A program made the translations under genes and the position numbers. Below, one piece after another: positions 7,866 to 15,851 of a stretch of 24,733 bases of DNA; positions within the stretch are counted from its first letter, which is position 1; each line of letters opens with the position of its first letter. Origin of the DNA: Parvicella sp963922585 (GTDB lineage Bacteria; Bacteroidota; Bacteroidia; Flavobacteriales_D; Parvicellaceae). The notes beneath the pieces were generated by a model. The model had not been told where the DNA came from. It saw nothing but the letters and a program-made list of their open reading frames with translations, and ran no database searches. The stretch lies in contig CAWUIK010000046.1 of the NCBI GenBank assembly GCA_963922585.1, positions 1 to 24,733 of the forward strand, read 5' to 3'.

Positions 7866-8513
7866 ATGCCTGAATTATACCAACAACTTTTAGAAAACAA
7901 CAGAGCGTGGGTCGCTGCAAAACTCGAAGAAAATCCTTCTTTTTTTGACGAACTTGCTCAAGGACAAAATCCACCTTTATTATGGATTGGTTGCTCAGAT
8001 AGTAGAGTTCCAGCCAATGAAATTACAGGAACAAAACCAGGTGAAGTATTTGTTCATAGAAACATTGCTAATATGGTGATTCACACCGACATGAGTATGT
8101 TAAGTGTTTTAGATTATGCTGTAAATGTACTTCATGTAAAACATGTTATTGTATGCGGGCATTATGGATGTGGAGGTGTTCAAGCTGCTATGGGAAATAA
8201 GCAATTTGGAATTATTGACAATTGGTTAAGACACATCAAGGACGTCTACAGAATTCATCATATCAAACTTGAAGAAATCAAAAACGAAAAAGATAGACTT
8301 AACCGTTTTGTTGAACTAAACGTAATAGAGCAAGTTTATGATTTATGTAAAACTTCGATTGTTCAAAATGCTTGGAAAAACAAAAACAGTCCTGCAATAC
8401 ATGGTTGGGTTTATGACATTAAAAATGGACTCATTAAAGATTTAGACGTTACTGTTTCAGACAATTCAAATCTAGCTGAAGTTTATAAAATTGCTCCTGA
8501 CACTATCTTTTAA
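7866..8513 (+). CDS. can: Beta-class carbonic anhydrase
   Basis: A zinc enzyme that interconverts CO2 and bicarbonate in the cytoplasm, supplying bicarbonate to carboxylases. The 215 residues match the length of E. coli Can. Zinc ligands and the catalytic dyad are present: Cys43, Asp45 and Arg47 in GCSDSR, and His99 and Cys102 in CGHYGCGG. Other clear landmarks are VFVHRNIAN and the C-terminal HGWVYDIKNG. It is the third gene of the mtaB operon and converges on the LysM gene, with 22 bases between the stops and no obvious hairpin. A degenerate bicarbonate transporter gene lies at the left end of the window, but the two are about 7 kb apart and need not be linked. Confidence 0.97.
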   Translation: MPELYQQLLENNRAWVAAKLEENPSFFDELAQGQNPPLLWIGCSDSRVPANEITGTKPGEVFVHRNIANMVIHTDMSMLSVLDYAVNVLHVKHVIVCGHYGCGGVQAAMGNKQFGIIDNWLRHIKDVYRIHHIKLEEIKNEKDRLNRFVELNVIEQVYDLCKTSIVQNAWKNKNSPAIHGWVYDIKNGLIKDLDVTVSDNSNLAEVYKIAPDTIF

Positions 8514-8535
8514 CAAAAGGAGTGTTTTACCTCAA

Positions 8536-10431
8536 TCACTTATTTAAGACTTCAATTTTGTAATCGTTGTACTTCAATACATAAACAGATTGATTCTCGT
8601 AACCACTTCCTGTTTCTACAGTTTGGTAATTGCTTCCTGAACTAAAACCTTTAGTTTGAAGCAAACTATAGTTCAATTGAAACTTAGAACCATACATTAA
8701 AAGCCCTTTTAAACTAGTAAAGGCTGCGTCAAATCCATTAAATGTATATTTATCAGGGTCTGTACCATAAGTTAACCTATGCTGCAACACAAACGATTTA
8801 ACTTGATTATCATTGTAATCAACAAAATTGGGAGCAACAACATTTAGATGATATCTATTTTTATATTTTTCATCAATCGTTTCAAAACTCATAAAATCTT
8901 CTAATCCAAATATCATCAAGTCTAAATTTTTAAATTTACTGCTATTGATAGTTGCTGTTAGTTTAGTTACAATATTACTGACATGTGCCAAATCTTCTGA
9001 GGGAATAACCAAAATATTTTTTTGAGTTGTAGATAATTTAGCCTCTACTGCAGTTAACTTTGTAGAGGTCCCCATTGATGTTGTCCATACAGAATCTCTG
9101 TTTCTTGAAGGTTGTTTTAAAATGCTTCTATTAAAACTATCAACAAATTCATTGAAATGAAAACCATCATCTTTATTTGCTGTATTTTTAATGGCAATTA
9201 CATTGGCATTTGAATAATTTTCAGCAATGTATCTTCCCATATACTCGATCTGAGTAGGCGTAGAAGCAGTAAACTTAGAAACATATGGATTATTAAAAAG
9301 TGCTTTATTCGAAACAGGAACAGGTATAACATTAACAATCTGATTCTTTTTAGCAAACTCAGTAACTTCTTTTATTTCCTTAGGAAACAAAGGTCCAAAA
9401 ATCAAATCAACACTACTCATTTCAGGTTTTGACAACAACTTGGATATCACAGCAGTGTCATTTTGTGTATCATAGACGTGAATTTTTACATTTAATCCAG
9501 CTTTCTTCAAAGAATCTACAGCCATCATAAAACCTCTTTGAAAACTCATTGAAATCATTGTATACTTGTAGAAAGGACAATCACCAACAGGTGGGCATTT
9601 TGCTCTAAATCTATCATTCTCATCCAACATAAATGGCAAAATAATTGCAATATTATATTCATCTTTTACAACAGAAGAACTGTCGAAAACATATGCGGGA
9701 ATAATATCATTAGTAACCTGAGTAATTTGTTTTTTAGGAACAATAATTCTAATCACCTCGCCTTTTTGAAGTCCTTTAGGCAAACCATCATTACTGGCTC
9801 TAATCTGTGCTTCAGATTGACCATATTGTTGTTGTAAATAGTAAAAAGTTTGTCCTGCCTCAATAGTATGTAGAATTACGCTATCATTAGGATTAACACT
9901 TGTGTTTATAGGATTTTTTACAATCGGTTCTATTTCATTTACTTTGTTTGCTTTGTCTACAGGAATCACTACTTTATCACCAATATTTAATGTGACTTTA
10001 TCCTTATTAGCTGCCATTAAATCATCTAATTTAACGCTATATTTCTTTGCAATAGCATACATCGTTTCGCCTGCAGCAACAGTATGAATGATAATATTTG
10101 TATCTACTATTTCAGAAAAGTCTGGCTTTACCACTTCATTTTCAACCTCTTCTGATTTCACATTAGTCAACTTCAATTCTTCATCGGTAAGAGGAAAGTA
10201 AAGATTTTGACCAATACTCAAACCATTTTCAGCTTCTGGATTGAATTCAAACAACTCTTTAACTGATGTTTTGTACATTTTGGATATACCATAAGCAGTT
10301 TGCCCTTTTGAAACCTTGTGCACATAACATTTTTTCCCATTATATGTTTCAATAGGAGCCACATTTCTCTGCCCCCAAAAATCAGAAGCAAAGCAAAAAG
10401 TTATAATGAATACTAATATTAAATTACGCAT
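8536..10431 (-). CDS. Secreted protein with three LysM domains and a type 1 periplasmic-binding fold
   Basis: A 631-residue protein with a signal peptide (about 1-20, cleavage near FWG/Q). Three LysM repeats bind peptidoglycan or similar glycans: about 35-80 (YVHKVSKGQTAYGISKMY), 113-157 (IIHTVAAGETMYAIAKKY) and 185-231 (ILHTIEAGQTFYYLQQQY). From about 258 to 600 it has a Peripla_BP-like fold related to ABC substrate-binding proteins and LppC/LpoA: YNIAIILPFML, VDLIFGPLFPKE, IVNVIPVPVSN, and FNGFDAAF near the end. The ligand is unknown. By analogy with LpoA the fold may regulate wall synthesis instead of transport, but that is inference. It starts 18 bases after guaA on the same strand and is probably co-transcribed, an arrangement I recall as common in flavobacteria. 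Confidence 0.88.
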   Translation of the reverse strand: MRNLILVFIITFCFASDFWGQRNVAPIETYNGKKCYVHKVSKGQTAYGISKMYKTSVKELFEFNPEAENGLSIGQNLYFPLTDEELKLTNVKSEEVENEVVKPDFSEIVDTNIIIHTVAAGETMYAIAKKYSVKLDDLMAANKDKVTLNIGDKVVIPVDKANKVNEIEPIVKNPINTSVNPNDSVILHTIEAGQTFYYLQQQYGQSEAQIRASNDGLPKGLQKGEVIRIIVPKKQITQVTNDIIPAYVFDSSSVVKDEYNIAIILPFMLDENDRFRAKCPPVGDCPFYKYTMISMSFQRGFMMAVDSLKKAGLNVKIHVYDTQNDTAVISKLLSKPEMSSVDLIFGPLFPKEIKEVTEFAKKNQIVNVIPVPVSNKALFNNPYVSKFTASTPTQIEYMGRYIAENYSNANVIAIKNTANKDDGFHFNEFVDSFNRSILKQPSRNRDSVWTTSMGTSTKLTAVEAKLSTTQKNILVIPSEDLAHVSNIVTKLTATINSSKFKNLDLMIFGLEDFMSFETIDEKYKNRYHLNVVAPNFVDYNDNQVKSFVLQHRLTYGTDPDKYTFNGFDAAFTSLKGLLMYGSKFQLNYSLLQTKGFSSGSNYQTVETGSGYENQSVYVLKYNDYKIEVLNK

Positions 10432-10449
10432 ATTTAAATTTTTAAAGAA

Positions 10450-11982
10450 CTATTCCCACTCAATAGTAGCAGGTGGTTTAGAACTGATATCATAAGTTAC
10501 TCTATTGATTCCTTTTACTCTATTGATAATATCGTTGGATACTTTTGCCAAAAATTCATACGGCAAATGACACCAATCTGCAGTCATTCCATCGGTAGAA
10601 GAAACTGCTCTCAATGCAACTGCATTTTCATAAGTTCTTTCATCTCCCATTACACCAACAGACTGCACTGGTAGCAACATTACACCTGCTTGCCAAACAT
10701 CATTATATAAACCGCTCGATTTCAAACTATTGATAAAAATACTATCCGCTTCTTGCAAAATACGTACCTTTTCTGCAGTGACCTCTCCTAAGATTCGAAT
10801 TCCCAATCCAGGTCCAGGAAATGGATGTCTTTCGAGAATGGCAGCATCAATATTTAGAGACTTCCCTACCCTTCTTACTTCATCTTTGAATAAGGCTCTC
10901 AAAGGCTCTACTACTTTCAGCTTCATATAATCAGGCAAACCGCCAACATTATGATGAGATTTTATAGTTGCAGAAGGACCTCCAGTTGCAGAAACAGACT
11001 CAATAACATCTGGATATATAGTACCTTGACCTAACCATTTTGCGTTTTCTACCAATTTGGATTCTTCATCAAAAACTTCTACAAAAACTCTTCCTATGGC
11101 TTTTCTTTTCAGTTCTGGATCTTTCTCTCCTTCAAGTGCTTTGTAAAACTTATCTTTAGCATTCACTCCTTTTACATTGAGCCCCATTCCTTTGTAAGAG
11201 TTCAAAACATCTTCAAATTCATTTTTTCTAAGCAAACCATTATCCACAAAAATACAATGTAAATTGGTACCAATTGCTTTATGCAATAAAACTGCTGCAA
11301 CAGAAGAATCTACACCTCCAGACAAACCTAAAATCACTTTATCATTGCCTAATTTTTCTTTTAATTCTGCCACCGTAGTTTCTACAAATGCCTTGGGCGT
11401 CCATGATTGCTCACATTTACATATATCTACCACAAAGTTTTTCAACAAATGAACTCCATCTGTTGAATGATAAACTTCTGGATGAAACTGAATGCCATAA
11501 GTTTCTTCTCCTTGAATGTGATAACCAGCGAAATTAACATCTTCGGTAGAACATATTACTTTATAATGATCTGGAACACTCGCAATTGTATCTCCATGAC
11601 TCATCCACACCTGTGATTTTTCATTCACATTTTGCATCAAAACATTACTAGAATCTACAAATGATAAATTGGCTCTACCATATTCTCTGATTTTAGAGGG
11701 GGTAACTTCACCTCCATAGTTTTGTGCCATATATTGAGCACCGAAACAGACACCCAACAAAGGTAATTTACCTTTTATTTTTGATAAATCTGGCTTAGGA
11801 GCACTTTCATCTCTAGTACTAAATGGACTTCCAGAAAGAATTACCCCTTTAATATTACTTGTGATATCAGGAATTTTATTCCACGAATGGATTTCACAAT
11901 ACGTATTCAATTCTCTTAATCTTCTCGCAATCAATTGCGTATATTGAGAACCGAAATCTAAAATCAAAATCATTTCTTGCAT
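10450..11982 (-). CDS. guaA: GMP synthase (glutamine-hydrolysing)
   Basis: GuaA makes GMP from XMP, glutamine and ATP, the last step of guanine nucleotide synthesis. With the start at 11982 it has 510 residues. The glutamine amidotransferase domain has nucleophile Cys79 (GVCFGAQ) and partners His167 and Glu169 (QFHPEV). The ATP-pyrophosphatase P-loop SGGVDS is at 221-226. The C-terminal dimerisation domain ends in KPPATIEWE. The frame opens at 12000, but bases 11988-11995 form a promoter -7 box and the N-terminus MQEMILILDFGSQYTQ fits the family, so ATG 11982 (or 11973) is preferred. This makes the mRNA almost leaderless. No guanine riboswitch aptamer was seen upstream. Confidence 0.96.
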   Translation of the reverse strand: MQEMILILDFGSQYTQLIARRLRELNTYCEIHSWNKIPDITSNIKGVILSGSPFSTRDESAPKPDLSKIKGKLPLLGVCFGAQYMAQNYGGEVTPSKIREYGRANLSFVDSSNVLMQNVNEKSQVWMSHGDTIASVPDHYKVICSTEDVNFAGYHIQGEETYGIQFHPEVYHSTDGVHLLKNFVVDICKCEQSWTPKAFVETTVAELKEKLGNDKVILGLSGGVDSSVAAVLLHKAIGTNLHCIFVDNGLLRKNEFEDVLNSYKGMGLNVKGVNAKDKFYKALEGEKDPELKRKAIGRVFVEVFDEESKLVENAKWLGQGTIYPDVIESVSATGGPSATIKSHHNVGGLPDYMKLKVVEPLRALFKDEVRRVGKSLNIDAAILERHPFPGPGLGIRILGEVTAEKVRILQEADSIFINSLKSSGLYNDVWQAGVMLLPVQSVGVMGDERTYENAVALRAVSSTDGMTADWCHLPYEFLAKVSNDIINRVKGINRVTYDISSKPPATIEWE

Positions 11983-11987
11983 AACCG

Positions 11988-11995
11988 CAAAGATA
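11988..11995 (-). promoter_or_regulatory. -7 promoter box for guaA
   Basis: The minus strand reads TATCTTTG followed by CGGTT and ATG, so only five bases separate the box from the preferred start codon at 11982. No TTG is found at -33. It decides the guaA start, because the upstream ATG at 12000 would not be transcribed. Confidence 0.55.
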
Positions 11996-12046
11996 ATCAT
12001 ATACTTAGTTATGATTTAAATTTATTTATTAAAAATGAGGTGTTTT

Positions 12047-12060
12047 TATCCTTAAGGATA
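12047..12060. promoter_or_regulatory. Perfect 14-bp palindrome upstream of guaA
   Basis: TATCCTTAAGGATA is a perfect inverted repeat, centred about 70 bases upstream of the predicted guaA transcription start and 88 bases downstream of the lipoprotein stop. It may be an operator. The hairpin it could form (TATCC/GGATA) is not followed by a T-run on the minus strand, so it is a poor terminator candidate. Confidence 0.35.
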
Positions 12061-12147
12061 ATTGTTAATAGTGAATCATTAATGGTTGATGGTTAAATTG
12101 TAATGGAAGAAGTGAAATTTGAAAGAGTAAAGAGTGAGACAAATAAA

Positions 12148-12609
12148 TTAGTCTAATAAAATTGGTTCATTTGAATAAGAAACTTTAAATGGATCTGTTG
12201 AATAACTAATGTAAATAAATCTATCTTTAGTTAATTTGATTTCTTTACTGTTTCCATCAATTAAAATATTTATTTTTTGCTCTTTATCTAATGGGTTTTT
12301 ATGAAGAATAATTGAAAAACTTAAAAGAAGACCTATAGATTCATCTTGTTTGGCACAACCTTTTATCAAAGTCTCTTCGTTACACAAAACTTCAATTGAA
12401 TGAAAACCATCTTTATAACCTCCTAAAATTATTATATCTGTTGTATCTCCAGATTTATCAACATCAATTATTGTATATGGATCTAAAGGATTTTCACATT
12501 TATTTTCAAAACCACATTTACAATTTAATAGTAAAATTGAAGTGATAAAAAAGCATGTTTTTAGCAATTTTAAAATCTTAGTGTTTCTATTTTTTATTTT
12601 CAACTTCAT
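12148..12609 (-). CDS. Small putative lipoprotein of unknown function
   Basis: A 153-residue protein with a basic N-terminus, a hydrophobic stretch at about 15-29 and a cysteine at residue 30 in LLLNC, which fits a lipobox. Further cysteines follow closely (Cys32, Cys38) and there are two more in the mature part, so disulfides are possible. The mature region looks beta-rich (TTDIIILGGY, KINILIDGN, FKVSYSNEPI). I do not recognise the family. It begins 21 bases after hipA on the same strand, and no good promoter box was found in between, so read-through from hipBA is plausible. Whether it has any role with the toxin-antitoxin pair is unknown. Confidence 0.65.
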   Translation of the reverse strand: MKLKIKNRNTKILKLLKTCFFITSILLLNCKCGFENKCENPLDPYTIIDVDKSGDTTDIIILGGYKDGFHSIEVLCNEETLIKGCAKQDESIGLLLSFSIILHKNPLDKEQKINILIDGNSKEIKLTKDRFIYISYSTDPFKVSYSNEPILLD

Positions 12610-12630
12610 TTATTTCAATTTACTTAAATT

Positions 12631-13932
12631 TTATTCAGCTCTTGAAAATGCCTTTGATTTGAATTCCTGTTCAGAAATTGAAAATCCGTATTTTGTTGCT
12701 ACTATTCTCCAGTTTCTAACTGCTGTTTTTACCTCTTCTACAATTTCTAGTGCACGTTTTTCATTTAATCGAAAATAGGAATGCACTTGTATTGCAAGGT
12801 CTAAATCCAAAGTATTATCATTCTCTGAAATATTTAGTTTTAGTCCAGTTCCTGTTTCTACTGGATTAATGTCGTAAGCTGGAGATAATTCCCATCCCTC
12901 ACTTGTTAAAATAAACCCATGATTTCTCAAGTGGTCGTCTGTATTTGACACACATATACTAAATACAATTCTTCTCCAAAGTTGCTCAAGATTTTCATCC
13001 ACATTTGCTCCTTTGTTTATTATAAAATCTACCATCTCTAGATAACTAACTCCTTCTCCATGAGCTTCACCGTCTATGTGCCCTAATAACGTCATAGCAG
13101 AAGAAAATTGGATACGACCTCCATCTGAAGTTCTGTCGAATCTTTTTGTCAAAAAAGTATGATTAGAGCTTGTAAATTTTCTCGCTATCGCTTCAGACAT
13201 TGTAATTCCAGCAGCTAAGGCTAATTCATAGGTTACCATTTCCCAACCTCCAATATCCGTTTGGTCATTTTTACTTGGGAATTTTGCAATCCATAAATGG
13301 TTATCATTATCCAAAACACTTGCTTTTGGTCGTGCACCACCAAGAGATGAACCGGGTGCTACTAGCATATTCAACCATTTTAGATATTCTGGATCATTAA
13401 TCACATCGTCATCTTCCAATCGTAAACTTATTTGTTCCAACTCCCTAATTGATGTCCAAGGGGGACTTGCCATTTCTTTATTATCATTTAAAAAAGGTCC
13501 AAATTTATCTAATTTGAAACGCAAACCTCCCATTCGATGTGCATCATATACACCCAATAAATAATCTGTTTCAAATAAATTTTGTTCGATTCTTTTTTCT
13601 TTACGCGCCAAAGCAGATTCTCTTCTTCTCATTAATATTCGACCCCATCTATCAGGAGAAGAATCTAAAAATATTCCAAAATTACTCTTCTCCTGATCAT
13701 TGAGATATTGTTTTCCAGTATATAACTGTAAATCTGGATCGAGTAATTGCGCCTGCTTAGATTGTAGCCAATTGGAATCATATTCAAATGAAAAAACCTC
13801 TTTCCCTCTCAAAATTTGCGCTTCTAACACCCCCATTAATAAAGGATTATTTATCTTTGAATCATCCTCAACCTTATGATTATGCCAATCAGCATATACA
13901 TATATCTGTCTTCTTTTTTGCATTTTCGTCAC
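12631..13932 (-). CDS. hipA: HipA-family serine/threonine kinase toxin
   Basis: HipA kinases phosphorylate a translation target (glutamyl-tRNA synthetase in E. coli) and slow growth. They are held inactive by HipB. The 433 residues match full-length HipA. The N-terminal subdomain (GVLEAQILRGKEVFSFEY to FGIFLDSSPDRWGR, about 34-98) precedes the kinase core. The Gly/Ser loop GSSLGGARPKA at 194-204 holds the candidate autophosphorylation serines (Ser195 and Ser196). The catalytic loop SNTDDHLRNHGF at 329-340 supplies the catalytic Asp, and YDINP at 352-356 (Asp353) corresponds to the metal-binding DFG site. All key residues are present, so the kinase should be active. It starts 3 bases after the hipB stop. 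The target in this organism is not known. Confidence 0.95.
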   Translation of the reverse strand: MTKMQKRRQIYVYADWHNHKVEDDSKINNPLLMGVLEAQILRGKEVFSFEYDSNWLQSKQAQLLDPDLQLYTGKQYLNDQEKSNFGIFLDSSPDRWGRILMRRRESALARKEKRIEQNLFETDYLLGVYDAHRMGGLRFKLDKFGPFLNDNKEMASPPWTSIRELEQISLRLEDDDVINDPEYLKWLNMLVAPGSSLGGARPKASVLDNDNHLWIAKFPSKNDQTDIGGWEMVTYELALAAGITMSEAIARKFTSSNHTFLTKRFDRTSDGGRIQFSSAMTLLGHIDGEAHGEGVSYLEMVDFIINKGANVDENLEQLWRRIVFSICVSNTDDHLRNHGFILTSEGWELSPAYDINPVETGTGLKLNISENDNTLDLDLAIQVHSYFRLNEKRALEIVEEVKTAVRNWRIVATKYGFSISEQEFKSKAFSRAE

Positions 13933-13935
13933 AAC

Positions 13936-14247
13936 TTACTTTTTTGGTGCACGCAATTTTGTACTTAAACCAGCATCCTGTAATTTCCTACCTAGTTCAT
14001 CATCATGTGCAATCAATAAAAAATCTTTCTCTAAACCGAGTACAACAAGTACTTGTAAATACAGTCCAATACTCACGCTTTCTGAGCCTTTCTCTATCGA
14101 AAGAAGAGTTGGTCGACTGATATTTGCCCGCTCAGATACTTGAGATGAACTGTACTTTCTTCTCAAACGTGCTAGTTTGATATTCTCTCCCAATTCCTTC
14201 AATAATCTCTTATGTTTTGGTAATAAAACCGGTTTTTCTCTTCCCAT
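13936..14247 (-). CDS. hipB: HipB-type antitoxin, XRE-family DNA-binding protein
   Basis: A 103-residue helix-turn-helix protein expected to bind HipA and to repress its own operon. The HTH_3 domain covers about 18-72: LGENIKLARLRRKYSSSQVSERANISRPTLLSIEKGSESVSIGLYLQVL, with the recognition helix around ISRPTLLSIEKG. A basic C-terminal tail (STKLRAPKK) resembles the flexible tail of HipB. The ATG at 14247 (MGREKPVLL) is preferred over an opening at 14334, because the longer version adds a non-family segment and lies upstream of the promoter. Its gene is followed by hipA after 3 bases, the usual antitoxin-first order. A palindrome overlapping the -7 box probably serves as its operator. Confidence 0.92.
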   Translation of the reverse strand: MGREKPVLLPKHKRLLKELGENIKLARLRRKYSSSQVSERANISRPTLLSIEKGSESVSIGLYLQVLVVLGLEKDFLLIAHDDELGRKLQDAGLSTKLRAPKK

Positions 14248-14259
14248 AATGTAAAATAG

Positions 14260-14273
14260 TATTTGCAAATATA
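14260..14273 (-). promoter_or_regulatory. hipBA promoter -7 box with overlapping palindromic operator
   Basis: The minus strand reads TATATTTG at 14266-14273, matching TAnnTTTG, 18 bases before the hipB ATG. A perfect 12-bp palindrome, TATTTGCAAATA, occupies 14260-14271 and overlaps the box. A second half-site GTATTTG occurs at 14290-14296, exactly 31 bases (about three helical turns) from the first at 14259-14265. This layout suits cooperative autorepression by HipB. Confidence 0.55.
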
Positions 14274-14386
14274 CGCTTTTATGTAAAAAGTATTTGTTTT
14301 TATAACAAAAAAAAACACTTTCCTCTTTTACCAAACTGAATTATCTGCAGGAGAGAAAAGCGAGTTCAACCCCCAACCATCATGCA

Positions 14387-15691
14387 TCATACAACAACCA
14401 TCAATCTCCCTCTCACAAAAACACATTTAACCATAGAACTATCAGATGAATAGACAATTCGTGAAGCAAGGTTTGATTTATCTTCGTTAGCAAGTGTGGG
14501 ATGTTCTGCAGCAATTACACATGCATCAAAGTCTGCTCCGACTTTAAAATAGGTTTCTTCGAAATTGTTCATCGCTTTTCTACCTGCTAAAGTTGCTTGA
14601 TGAATGGCAAAAAGTCCGCTATCATTGAAACCATTGCCAATCATTATGTTACGTTTGTGAGAAATCAATCTTTGTCCATAATCCAAGATGCGTAATTCCT
14701 CCATTGGATTCAAACCAATATGACTGTCAGTACCTATAGACCATTTTCCTCCTAATTTTTGAAAGTTGATTAACGGAAAGATTCCATCGCCAAGATTTCC
14801 TTCTGTACTTGGGCAAAGCACCACATTGGCTCCACTTTTTGCTATTCCTTCTGTTTCTTTATCCGTAAGATGAGTAGCATGAACCAAATGAAAACGATCG
14901 TTCATTTCTATGTTCTCCAACATCCATTCTACTGGTCTTTTCCCTAAAAAAGCAATGCTATCTTCAATTTCTTTGAGTTGTTCGGCAATATGAATATGTA
15001 AAGGTAAATCCTGAGGAAATTCCTTTGCAACTTTTATAATATTTTTCGGGTCAACACCTCTCATAGAATGAATGCCAATAGCAACATTTGCTAAAGGATA
15101 TTTTTCTGCTACTTCTATAGTTGTATCGAGTAATTTTCTGTAATCTTCTACATTTTCAGATATAAATCTTCTTTGTCTATCGTTTGGTGCTTTTCCAAAT
15201 CCTCCTTTCTGATAAAATATAGGAATTAACGTTATTTTCAAACCTGTATCTCTACTCGCTTTAAGCAAAGCCTCTCCCATCTCTGCAAGATTAGCATAAG
15301 GCGTTCCGTCTGGCTGATGATGAACATAATGAAATTCTGCTACTTGAGTATATCCATTTCGAAGCATTTCGGAATACAAATCTTTAGCTATAGAATATAA
15401 ATCATCGGGGGTTATTGAAAGTGCTAATTGATACATGGTTTCTCTCCATCCCCAAAAATCATCAGCATCATCAGGATTTTGATGTTGCTCTGCCCTACCC
15501 GCCATTGCATATTGAAAAGCATGTGAATGTGCATTTTGAAAACCTGGAATAGCAAATCCATTTATCATTTCCCCTTTATCATCAGCATTTTCAAACAATT
15601 CAGAAATACGACCATTTTCATCAACTATGACAGTCACATTATCTTGCCAATCTGAATTTTGCAACAAAGATTTAAAAGTAAATCGTTTCAT
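14387..15691 (-). CDS. hutF: Formimidoylglutamate deiminase
   Basis: HutF is a zinc amidohydrolase that converts N-formimidoyl-L-glutamate to N-formyl-L-glutamate in the five-step histidine degradation route. The 434 residues match the family. Seen landmarks are PGFQNAHSHAFQ with the HxH metal ligands near residue 55, GRAEQHQNPDDADDFWGWRE, VAEFHYVHHQPDGTPY, LPLHIHIAEQ, LVHATHL, CPSTEGNLGDGIFP and IGTDSHIGLNP with the catalytic Asp. ATG at 15691 (MKRFTFK) is chosen over the TTG two codons upstream. Other hut genes are absent from the window. It is upstream of hipB on the same strand, but hipB has its own promoter. Confidence 0.93.
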   Translation of the reverse strand: MKRFTFKSLLQNSDWQDNVTVIVDENGRISELFENADDKGEMINGFAIPGFQNAHSHAFQYAMAGRAEQHQNPDDADDFWGWRETMYQLALSITPDDLYSIAKDLYSEMLRNGYTQVAEFHYVHHQPDGTPYANLAEMGEALLKASRDTGLKITLIPIFYQKGGFGKAPNDRQRRFISENVEDYRKLLDTTIEVAEKYPLANVAIGIHSMRGVDPKNIIKVAKEFPQDLPLHIHIAEQLKEIEDSIAFLGKRPVEWMLENIEMNDRFHLVHATHLTDKETEGIAKSGANVVLCPSTEGNLGDGIFPLINFQKLGGKWSIGTDSHIGLNPMEELRILDYGQRLISHKRNIMIGNGFNDSGLFAIHQATLAGRKAMNNFEETYFKVGADFDACVIAAEHPTLANEDKSNLASRIVYSSDSSMVKCVFVRGRLMVVV

Positions 15692-15765
15692 TATCAATTT
15701 TTTAAACTTGAATTAACTTTTCAAATGGTTTGTTCTAAGTTTTACTTTAAAAAAATTAGTTTAAA

Positions 15766-15773
15766 CAAATGTA
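15766..15773 (-). promoter_or_regulatory. Candidate -7 box for hutF
   Basis: The minus strand reads TACATTTG, a match to TAnnTTTG, giving a leader of about 70 bases before the hutF ATG at 15691. No TTG was found at the -33 distance. Confidence 0.4.
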
Positions 15774-15814
15774 AATATCATTAATAGAATAGAATTATGA
15801 ATTGGAAAAAATAT

Positions 15815-15846
15815 TTTGCAAATAACGTTAAATCTTACTATCATTG
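15815..15846 (+). promoter_or_regulatory. Promoter for yqgE
   Basis: TTTG at 15815-15818, a 20-base spacer and TATCATTG at 15839-15846 (one mismatch to TAnnTTTG) form a Bacteroidota-type promoter. The box is five bases from GTG at 15852. The upstream in-frame TTG at 15816 is therefore a promoter element and not a start codon. Confidence 0.5.
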
Positions 15847-15851
15847 CAGCA

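Noticed and set aside
12061..12147. GTTGATGGTTAA-like repetitive stretch downstream of the lipoprotein gene
   Set aside because: Short, imperfect and AT-rich. No regular period or stable hairpin, so it is treated as ordinary spacer.
13788..14120. 110-residue plus-strand frame opposite hipB and hipA
   Set aside because: It lies antisense to two confidently assigned genes and its translation resembles no protein family.
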